A stretch of 35,975 bases of DNA, taken from NCBI GenBank assembly GCA_028751075.1, contig JAQZDA010000020.1:1-35975 (forward strand), in the 5' to 3' direction. Below the pieces are notes generated by a model that saw nothing but the letters and a program-made list of their open reading frames with translations, did not search any database and was not told the origin of the DNA. The DNA is from Euryarchaeota archaeon Ods02. Lineage in GTDB: Archaea; Halobacteriota; Halobacteria; Halobacteriales; Halorutilaceae. Made by a program: the position numbers and the translations under genes. Positions 22,927 through 28,706 of the stretch are shown piece by piece. Numbering within the stretch: the first letter of the stretch is position 1; the number at the start of each line of letters is the position of its first letter.

Positions 22927-23499
22927 TTACGCGAACGCTTCGCCTATATCGACATCCTCTTTCTCGTCTTCGGTGGCGGTGAAAAGCTCGCGGCGTTCGA
23001 AGTTCATCATATTGGCAATTATGTTGTAGGGGAACTGTCTTATGCGCGTATTGTACCTGGTGGCGGCCTCGTTGTAGAACTCCCTGCGGTCACTGATCTG
23101 GTTCTCGAGGTCGCTTATCCTCTCCTGAAGCTGGAGCATGTTCTCCTGGGACTTTAGCTCGGGGTACTCCTCGAACCTGGCGCGGAATCCCGACATCGCG
23201 TCCCGGACCATGTCGTCGGCGTTAGCCTGATCCGTGGGGGTATCAGCTCTCTCCGCTTCCTCGCGCGCCTCTGTGATCTTAGACAGTAGCTCGTCTTCGT
23301 GGTCGAGGAACTTCTGCGCCGCGTCCACGAGCTTGTCCAGTTCATCCTGCCGTTGCTTCAATACCACATCGATGTTCTGCTTCGACTGGTTGACTCGTTT
23401 CCGGAGCGACACCAGCTGGTTGTAGATGCTGGCTAGGTATCCGCCCAGTATCAGTACCAGCATCAGGACCACCGCACCAAGTATTATACTTGTAACCAT
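22927..23499 (-). CDS. LemA-family membrane protein
   Basis: A 190-residue LemA protein. One N-terminal transmembrane helix (residues about 4-25, ILGAVVLMLVLILGGYLASI) is followed by a long helical bundle: NQLVSLRKRVNQSKQNIDVV, LKQRQDELDKLVDAAQKFL, then YPELKSQENMLQLQERISDLE and FYNEAATRYNTRIRQFPYNI, which are the family blocks. The orientation would be N-out with the coiled bundle in the cytoplasm or facing outside; this is unsettled for the family. Role unknown. It stands alone here, with no TPM-domain or protease partner as seen in some genomes. Confidence 0.9.
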   Translation of the reverse strand: MVTSIILGAVVLMLVLILGGYLASIYNQLVSLRKRVNQSKQNIDVVLKQRQDELDKLVDAAQKFLDHEDELLSKITEAREEAERADTPTDQANADDMVRDAMSGFRARFEEYPELKSQENMLQLQERISDLENQISDRREFYNEAATRYNTRIRQFPYNIIANMMNFERRELFTATEDEKEDVDIGEAFA

Positions 23500-23863
23500 A
23501 GTTTTGACTCGATAGCCCTCCCCTTATTCCTTACCCTAAACCGGCTGGTCCCGTCCTCCGCATGTATACGTGATTTGACTGACCTACCGGATGCTTCCGC
23601 GGGTAATATCGACGATGTGACGAGCTCACACCCCTTCGAATAATGAACTAGACCTGTAATCCTTCGTCATCGTTCAGGGAAGGTTGATGTCGAAGAAAGG
23701 AAAATCAACATCTGTCCTGCATCTTGCGGGACGCACAAAGGAGCCGAACCTACCGAGGGTGGTGGTCACCTCCCTCGAATCTTTACCTGCCAGACCGTTC
23801 GACTGTTGAACCGTTGGAAGGTATCCGGTAGTTCTTAGCCACGGCACCACGTCTCCACCGTCG
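23500..23863. other. 364-bp intergenic region with several hairpins
   Basis: No credible protein or tRNA gene is seen. Between 23683 and 23777 there are three self-complementary segments: GTTGAT/ATCAAC (23683-23688, 23704-23709); GTCCTGC/GCGGGAC around ATCTT (23714-23732); and a 24-nt near-palindrome from CGAGGG (23754) to CCCTCG (23777). GTTCGA, GTTGAA and GTTGGA follow at 23797, 23805 and 23813. This is upstream of both the ligase gene (rightward) and lemA (leftward). It may hold a structured leader or a small RNA. Confidence 0.4.
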
Positions 23864-25483
23864 ATGGAGTTCACCGAGTTCGCCAGACGCGTCGAACGCG
23901 TCGAAGAGCTCAAGGGAGATCACGAGAAGACCGCGGAGGTCGCCGACCTTCTGTCGGCGGCGGAAGACGACGTCGACGTAGTCGCGCGGTTCGTGCAGGG
24001 CAGGGTGTTCCCCGGCTGGAGCCAGCACAAGTTAGACGTCGGCCCTGCACTGCTGTACGAGGCAATATCCCTCGCTAGCGGAGCCTCCGAGCAGGAGATA
24101 GAGGAGGTCGTCCGTGAGACTGGTGATCCAGGCGACGCGGCGGCGAAGCTCGAGTTCGGAAGCCAGCAGACGCTCGGAGGCGGCGCCGACACAGTCGATG
24201 AGGTCTACAGGGCGTTCGAACGTCTTGCGGACGAGAGCGGTGAAGGCAGCCAGCGGGCGAAGGTCAGGGTGGTGGCGGATCTACTGATGGACGCCGACGA
24301 CGCCAGCGCAAGGTACGTCGCCAGACTCGTGCTCGGGGAGATGCGCGTCGGAGTCGGTGAAGGCACCGTCAGGGACGCCGTCGCAGAAGCCTACGACGTG
24401 GACGTCGAAGCTGTGGAACGCGCTCTCATGTTGACCAACGACTGCGGAAGAGTCGCGGAGACCGCGAGAGTGGAAGGCGAGAAAGGTCTGCGTGCGCTGG
24501 ATATCGAGGTCGGTCGACCCGTGAAGCCGATGCTAGCGCAGCAGGCCGACGTCGAGGATCTCTTCGACGACCTCGGCGACGAAGCCGCGGTGGAGTGGAA
24601 GTACGACGGCGCCCGGGTACAGGTGCACGTCGACGGCACGGGAGAGGTATCGCTTTACAGCCGCCGTATGGAGGAGCTCACGGAGTCTCTGCCCGATGTC
24701 GTGGAGCAGATAGAGAGCGAGGTCGAGGACGACGTGGTTCTCGACGGCGAGGTCGTGGCGACGGAGGACGGGGAGCCGATGCCTTTCCAGGAGCTTCTAC
24801 GGCGACTCCGGAGGAAGTACGACGTCAGGGAGACGCAGGAGGAGGTCTCCGTCGAGGTTCAGCTTTTCGACGTCCTATATCGTGGGGAGGCGTTGCTAGA
24901 CGAAACCCTGGAGCACCGGCGGCGGGTGCTGGAGGAGGCGGGCGGCGACCTCATCTCTCCATCCTGGCGTGAGAGCTCCATGGACGGGGTGCGTCGGGTG
25001 GAGCGGGAGTCCCTCGACGCCGGCCACGAGGGCATCATGGCGAAGTCGCTGGACAGCACGTACAGTCCCGGTCGGCGCGGCCGGAACTGGCTGAAGCTGA
25101 AGCCCGAGCCCGAGACCCTCGACGTCGCCGTCGTCGGCGGCGAATGGGGTGAAGGCCGACGCACCGACCTCATAGGGAGCTACCACCTCGCCGTCAGGGG
25201 CGACGGCGACCTCCTGAAGGTCGGGAACGTCGCCACGGGCTTCACCGACGAGGACCTCGACAGGTTGACGGAGACGTTCGAAGATCTCGTGGTGCAGGGT
25301 GACGGCATGGAGGTGGAGTTCGAGCCGAAGGTGGTGTTCGAGGTCGGGTACGAGGAGATACAGACGTCGCCGGAGTACGACAGCGGATTCGCGCTCCGGT
25401 TCCCCCGGTTCCTCGGGGTGAGGCGAGACAAAGACGTGAAGGACGTCGACAGCCTCGGGAAACTAGAGAGGTTATACAGATGA
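23864..25483 (+). CDS. lig: ATP-dependent DNA ligase
   Basis: A 539-residue archaeal/eukaryal type I ligase that joins Okazaki fragments and seals nicks. Residues 1-220 are the DNA-binding domain (GWSQHKLDVGPALLYEAI, LGEMRVGVGEGTVRDAVAEA). Motif I is EWKYDGARVQVH with the adenylated Lys246. SRRMEELTESLPDV (III), LDGEVVA (IIIa region), EGIMAKSLDS (IV) and NWLKLKPE (V) follow. The C-terminal OB fold ends with SPEYDSGFALRFPRFLGVR and KLERLYR. A weak TTCTTAG element lies about 30 nt upstream. The stop TGA starts a chain of overlapping junctions leading to the UPF0201 gene. Confidence 0.95.
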   Translation: MEFTEFARRVERVEELKGDHEKTAEVADLLSAAEDDVDVVARFVQGRVFPGWSQHKLDVGPALLYEAISLASGASEQEIEEVVRETGDPGDAAAKLEFGSQQTLGGGADTVDEVYRAFERLADESGEGSQRAKVRVVADLLMDADDASARYVARLVLGEMRVGVGEGTVRDAVAEAYDVDVEAVERALMLTNDCGRVAETARVEGEKGLRALDIEVGRPVKPMLAQQADVEDLFDDLGDEAAVEWKYDGARVQVHVDGTGEVSLYSRRMEELTESLPDVVEQIESEVEDDVVLDGEVVATEDGEPMPFQELLRRLRRKYDVRETQEEVSVEVQLFDVLYRGEALLDETLEHRRRVLEEAGGDLISPSWRESSMDGVRRVERESLDAGHEGIMAKSLDSTYSPGRRGRNWLKLKPEPETLDVAVVGGEWGEGRRTDLIGSYHLAVRGDGDLLKVGNVATGFTDEDLDRLTETFEDLVVQGDGMEVEFEPKVVFEVGYEEIQTSPEYDSGFALRFPRFLGVRRDKDVKDVDSLGKLERLYR

Positions 25484-25551
25484 TGATAGGCTGTACAGAG
25501 GTTGATAGGGGGGCTCTACAGAGTATGACGGGGAGGCTATACAGGGGATGA
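25466..25551 (+). repeat. tandem repeats of the ligase 3' end
   Basis: The block [GAGAGG]-TTATACAG-[ATGA] that ends lig recurs as imperfect copies. The TACAG anchors are at 25475, 25494, 25517 and 25540, with spacings of 19, 23 and 23 bp. The last copy reads GGGAGGCTATACAGGGGATG and supplies the Shine-Dalgarno and ATG of the next gene. Confidence 0.65.
25480..25551 (+). CDS. candidate 23-codon micro-ORF bridging lig and UPF0201
   Basis: Its ATG overlaps the ligase stop as ATGA (25480-25483) and its TGA overlaps the UPF0201 ATG as ATGA (25548-25551), so it spans the whole 64-bp gap without interruption. The peptide begins MMIGCTEVD and ends TGRLYRG, the end echoing the ligase C terminus ERLYR because the DNA is a tandem duplication. 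GAGAGG upstream of the start could act as Shine-Dalgarno. It most likely acts through its translation rather than its product. Confidence 0.5.
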   Translation: MMIGCTEVDRGALQSMTGRLYRG

Positions 25552-25961
25552 CCGCGGAAACCGCAGAAATCGACGTTGACGTCAAGGTGACAGCACCGGT
25601 GTACCCGACGGAGCTTCCGGAACGCGTCGAAGACACCGTCCTGAACCTCTTCCCCGACGCCGACGTCCATGTAGAGGATCCGCCTGTGGACGCCCTGACC
25701 GACCGCCTGGTGGCGGAGACCCGGTCGGTCGACCGTCTGGCGGAGCTGCTGGAGAGGTTCGAGATACAGGAGACAGCCCGGATGGAGCTCAGGGGATCGG
25801 TCGTCGCCGGTGTGCTGGAGTTCACGCTGAAGAAGCAGGCGGCATACGCCGGCCGCCCAAGCTTCGACGTCGGCGGCCACGAACTCGGAGCGTTACACGT
25901 ACGGATAGAGGCAGAGGACCCCCTGCAGGTGGTGCAGCATCTGACGGGGGTGGAGGGTTGA
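25548..25961 (+). CDS. UPF0201 family protein
   Basis: A 137-residue archaeal-only protein. The N terminus IDVDVKVTAPVYPTELPERV followed by NLFPDADV is the family's signature (the family is described as having an RNA-binding-like ferredoxin fold, related to ribosomal protein L5 folds). The C-terminal half contains ARMELRGSVVAGVLEF and KKQAAYAGRPSFDVGGHELG. Molecular role unknown; archaea often encode it near nucleic-acid genes, as with the ligase here. The ATG at 25548 is reached through the micro-ORF, and its stop overlaps the TTG start of the Nudix gene (TTGA). Confidence 0.85.
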   Translation: MTAETAEIDVDVKVTAPVYPTELPERVEDTVLNLFPDADVHVEDPPVDALTDRLVAETRSVDRLAELLERFEIQETARMELRGSVVAGVLEFTLKKQAAYAGRPSFDVGGHELGALHVRIEAEDPLQVVQHLTGVEG

Positions 25962-26353
25962 CGGAAGGACTCCGGTGTCTCGCGGCGGACGCCGTAGTCG
26001 TCAGGGACGGCGAGGTCTTGTTGATGGAGCGAGACGTCGAACCCCATCGAGGCTGCTGGGTCCTGCCGGGCGGCATGGTAGAGCAGGGTGAGACCGCGAG
26101 AGAGGCCTGCGTTAGAGAGGTGGAGGAGGAGGTCAACGTGGAGGTGGAGGTGCTGGAGTTCCTGGGGCTGTACGACAGCCCAGACAGAGACGAACGCGGC
26201 AACGTCTCCGCCGCCTACCTCTGCAGTAAGACAGCGGGTGAGCCACGGGCGAGAGAGGAAGCCTCAGAAGTCGAGTGGTTCCCCCTCGAAGACCCGCCGG
26301 ATATGGGGTTCGACCACAGGGATATCCTGTCGGATGCCATAGATGCAGCATAA
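25958..26353 (+). CDS. Nudix hydrolase
   Basis: A 131-residue protein with the complete Nudix box GGMVEQGETAREACVREV followed by EEEV (residues about 46-68; pattern GX5EX7REUXEEXGU with Val for the usual Gly). Nudix enzymes cleave nucleoside diphosphate-linked compounds. A role as an ADP-ribose or oxidised-dNTP pyrophosphatase is possible but not shown. The start is a TTG at 25958 that overlaps the UPF0201 stop, making lig-UPF0201-nudix one coupled operon. The C-terminal EASEVEWFPLEDPPDMGFDH is typical of MutT-like members. Confidence 0.85.
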   Translation: MTEGLRCLAADAVVVRDGEVLLMERDVEPHRGCWVLPGGMVEQGETAREACVREVEEEVNVEVEVLEFLGLYDSPDRDERGNVSAAYLCSKTAGEPRAREEASEVEWFPLEDPPDMGFDHRDILSDAIDAA

Positions 26354-26398
26354 GGAGATGGTTCGGAAGACTCTACCGGGGTAGACTACTGTCTCGAG

Positions 26399-26803
26399 CT
26401 ATCCGTGTTCTACTAGGTAGAGCGCTTCACCTTCGGCGTTCACTAGCTCGTGGTCTAAAGGTGTTCCTTCGCTGCCCAGTGGCTTCAGCAAGAGGTCGGC
26501 GTGGGCTGCTGCGGCGACGTCTGCGAGCGCGTGGTGTAACTCGTACGGCGGACGCAGGGAGTAGACTACGTCTGCGTCCCTGTAGATGTCGAGGTCGGGG
26601 TCTCTGACGTCGTCTACGTGGAACTCGACGTCCTCGGGTGTATCTCGTGGTTCGACGTCGGTGCAGACCACTGTGAAGCTGTTTCGGGATAACGCGGCGG
26701 CGGTCTCCGGTCGCCTTCCCACTCCGACTTCGACGGCTTTTCCGGTGTAGTTAGAGGTGATGTACCGGAGTAAGCCTTGGTTAACGCGGGGTTCTTGCAC
26801 CAA
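26399..26803 (-). CDS. UPF0146 family protein
   Basis: A 134-residue archaeal protein with a Rossmann-like methyltransferase fold signature: GKAVEVGVGRRPETAAALS (glycine-rich loop), VVCTDVEPRDTPEDVEFHVDD, and VVYSLRPPYELHHALADVA, the diagnostic block. It is shorter than true methyltransferases and its activity is unknown. There is no ATG near the expected start; TTG at 26803 or GTG at 26800 must be used. Only 32 bp separate it from the divergent archaemetzincin gene, so the promoters overlap (CGTTATTAG region). Confidence 0.82.
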   Translation of the reverse strand: MVQEPRVNQGLLRYITSNYTGKAVEVGVGRRPETAAALSRNSFTVVCTDVEPRDTPEDVEFHVDDVRDPDLDIYRDADVVYSLRPPYELHHALADVAAAAHADLLLKPLGSEGTPLDHELVNAEGEALYLVEHG

Positions 26804-26835
26804 ACGTTATTAGCCCGTCTGAGCTACATAAGTTC

Positions 26836-27348
26836 ATGCGTATCGATGTCGTGCCGGTGGGTGACGTCGACGACGACGCCGTGGATACGGCGTCGGAGGC
26901 GCTGGAGGAGCATTACGGCGCCGACGTCGTCCAGATGTCCGGTGTGCCGGTGCCGGACGACGCCTACGACGACAGAACCCAGCAGTACAACGCCGAGAAA
27001 CTGATAGACGTCGGAACCAGCGTCGGCCGAGGCGAGAAGAACGTCGCTATAACCTCGGTAGACGTCTTCTACCGCCAACGTAACTTCGTCTTCGGACTCG
27101 CTTACCTCGACGGCCGTGGCTGCGTGGTTTCGACCCACCGTCTTCAGATGACGGCGGACGGCGGACGGCTGGAGGACGACCGCCGGACGTTCATGGACCG
27201 CGTGAGGAAGGAAGTTGTGCACGAGGTCGGTCATACCCTGGGGTTGAGGCACTGTGACAACGAGATGTGCGTGATGAGCTTCTCGCCGACGGTGTCGGAG
27301 GTGGACGCGAAGTACGAGCGTCCGTGCTCCGACTGCCGCTGCGGATGA
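26836..27348 (+). CDS. amzA: archaemetzincin
   Basis: A 170-residue zinc metalloprotease. The active site HEVGHTLGLRHC gives the ligands His129, His133 and His139 with catalytic Glu130 and the following Cys140. The archaemetzincin-specific second zinc site uses Cys140, Cys145 (MCVMSFS region), Cys164 and Cys167. MSFSP provides the Met-turn. Natural substrates are unknown. Start ATG at 26836. Its stop (GGA TGA) overlaps the rimI ATG, so the two are coupled. Confidence 0.92.
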   Translation: MRIDVVPVGDVDDDAVDTASEALEEHYGADVVQMSGVPVPDDAYDDRTQQYNAEKLIDVGTSVGRGEKNVAITSVDVFYRQRNFVFGLAYLDGRGCVVSTHRLQMTADGGRLEDDRRTFMDRVRKEVVHEVGHTLGLRHCDNEMCVMSFSPTVSEVDAKYERPCSDCRCG

Positions 27349-27770
27349 TCCGGCCGGCGCAGCCAGGAGACCTGCAGGAAATCCTACGTGTCGAGGACCT
27401 CTGCTTCACCGAACGCAATGACAACCTCCTTCGACGGCTCTGCGGCGTCTCCGACACCTTCCTCGTCTACGACACCGAAGCAGGGGTCCGAGGGTACGTA
27501 CTCGCGACCCTGCACTCAGGCGGAAAGGCGAGGGTGGCTTCGCTCGCCGTTCACCCGGAGTTCCAGCGAGAAGGCGTCGCATCCGAGCTGATGCAGGAGG
27601 CGATGGACCGCCTGTGCGAGAAGGAGCTCCGGTACGTCGAGCTTGAGGTCCGGGCGTCGAATGCGGCGGCGCAGTGCCTGTACCTGGGTCTCGGTTTCGA
27701 GCTGGCCGGAGTCAAGCCGGATTACTACGTCGACGGAGGGGACGCTTACCTCATGGTCAGGCAGCTATAG
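27345..27770 (+). CDS. rimI: ribosomal-protein-alanine acetyltransferase (RimI/GNAT)
   Basis: A 141-residue GNAT acetyltransferase. IRPAQPGDLQEILRVEDLCF is the opening motif; VASLAVHPEFQREGVASELM is the acetyl-CoA pyrophosphate loop (motif A, QREGVA); LEVRASNAAAQCLYLGLGFEL is motif B. This arrangement matches RimI/Ard1-type N-terminal acetyltransferases, which in archaea act broadly on Ser/Ala/Met N termini. The ATG at 27345 overlaps the archaemetzincin stop (ATGA); an open frame further upstream belongs to the neighbour's region. Confidence 0.87.
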   Translation: MIRPAQPGDLQEILRVEDLCFTERNDNLLRRLCGVSDTFLVYDTEAGVRGYVLATLHSGGKARVASLAVHPEFQREGVASELMQEAMDRLCEKELRYVELEVRASNAAAQCLYLGLGFELAGVKPDYYVDGGDAYLMVRQL

Positions 27771-27872
27771 AGGTGAGATTTAGAGAATTCTGAGGGGAGA
27801 CAGTCTGGTAGCAGTACTTGGTCTAGAGCTCTTGCTAAGGGGTTGCTGGAGTAAAGGAAAGAAATCGGTATC
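27771..27872. other. 102-bp convergent intergenic region
   Basis: It separates the end of rimI from the end of the UPF0058 gene. On the reverse strand, GATTTCTTTCCTTTACTCC follows the UPF0058 stop within about 30 nt and is a plausible T-rich archaeal terminator. Nothing else is seen. Confidence 0.35.
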
Positions 27873-28145
27873 TCAGTCGGCGTTGTCGTCGGCGAGCTCC
27901 TGCATGCGGGCTTCGACGCGGCCTTCCTCGCTGAACTCGTCCTCGCTCATCTGGTTGGCGAGCTGCTCACCGAGTACGAAGATGGCGTGCTTGTGCTCGC
28001 TTTTCGACTTGTGGATGTGTACGGGGCTGGTGTTGAGCGCCTCATAGTCGTCGAAGGGTTCGCCGTCTACGTCTTCCTGTTCCTCGAAGTACTTCTTTAT
28101 CTCCACGAGCAGGGAGTGGAGGTGTATTAGTTCGTCCTTGTGCAT
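27873..28145 (-). CDS. UPF0058 family protein
   Basis: A 90-residue His- and acid-rich archaeal protein. MHKDELIHLHSLLVEIKKYF at the start and SPVHIHKSKSEHKHAIFVLG in the middle are the family marks; the clustered histidines suggest metal binding, which is an inference. Several copies are common in haloarchaeal genomes. Function unknown. The coding-strand TTTTAATGTAAA (28181-28192) is the likely promoter element, and a perfect 12-nt inverted repeat lies just beyond it. Confidence 0.88.
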   Translation of the reverse strand: MHKDELIHLHSLLVEIKKYFEEQEDVDGEPFDDYEALNTSPVHIHKSKSEHKHAIFVLGEQLANQMSEDEFSEEGRVEARMQELADDNAD

Positions 28146-28180
28146 CGTTTTGTCCTCAGCGTACCCACATATTAGATACG

Positions 28181-28192
28181 TTTACATTAAAA
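28181..28192 (-). promoter_or_regulatory. TATA-like box for the UPF0058 gene
   Basis: Reverse-strand TTTTAATGTAAA lies 36-47 nt upstream of the ATG at 28145. Confidence 0.5.
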
Positions 28193-28204
28193 GGTTACGC
28201 CGTG

Positions 28205-28255
28205 ACAACTGTTCACATACCTACCGGGAACTGACAGAAACTCGTGAACAGTTGT
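28205..28255. repeat. perfect 12-nt inverted repeat
   Basis: ACAACTGTTCAC (28205-28216) and GTGAACAGTTGT (28244-28255) are exact reverse complements separated by 27 nt. Each arm also holds the small palindrome AACTGTT/AACAGTT. The repeat lies downstream of panD and just upstream of the UPF0058 promoter. It may be two operator sites on the DNA or a hairpin ending the panD transcript. Confidence 0.7.
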
Positions 28256-28303
28256 CTATAATGACGTTCACGAGGGGACACGTACCCGTCTTGAACACGG
28301 ACG

Positions 28304-28648
28304 TCAGTCCACGTCCACGACCTCGTTCTTCTCGTCGACGTAGACCACAGTCGGATTCGGGGACTCGCCCTCCTCGAAAACCCCGTAGGAGATCAGTATG
28401 ACGGTGTCGCCTTCCTCCCCCAACCGTGCGGCGGCTCCGTTGAGACATAGCTCGCCCTCCCCGCCCTCTATGGTGTAGGTCTCGAGACGTTCGCCGTTGT
28501 CGACGTTGACGATCTGCACGCGCTCGTACTCGTCTATCCCCGAAGCCTCCAGGAGCTCGGGACCCACCGTCACGCTGCCCTCGTAGTCCAGGTCGGACCC
28601 CGTGATACGGGCGCGGTGGATCTTCGACTTCATCATCTCCCGGTACAT
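28304..28648 (-). CDS. panD: aspartate 1-decarboxylase, bacterial pyruvoyl type
   Basis: A 114-residue PanD proenzyme, which makes beta-alanine for pantothenate and coenzyme A. MKSKIHRARITGSDLDYEGS matches the bacterial enzyme closely, with the self-cleavage site Gly24-Ser25 and Tyr22 in place. NGAAARLGEEGDTVILISYG is the second conserved block. The C terminus is acidic, so the protein is adapted to the host. Most archaea use a PLP-dependent decarboxylase (MfnA/ADC type) for beta-alanine, so this copy suggests transfer from bacteria. No other pantothenate gene is adjacent. TTCTTTTAC at 28671-28679 is a likely TATA element. Confidence 0.9.
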   Translation of the reverse strand: MYREMMKSKIHRARITGSDLDYEGSVTVGPELLEASGIDEYERVQIVNVDNGERLETYTIEGGEGELCLNGAAARLGEEGDTVILISYGVFEEGESPNPTVVYVDEKNEVVDVD

Positions 28649-28670
28649 CTAACGGCGGTAGCACGAGGAC

Positions 28671-28679
28671 GTAAAAGAA
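28671..28679 (-). promoter_or_regulatory. TATA box for panD
   Basis: Reverse-strand TTCTTTTAC lies 23-31 nt upstream of the panD ATG at 28648. Confidence 0.55.
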
Positions 28680-28706
28680 CGTATCCATATCCCGCCGCCA
28701 CGTACG

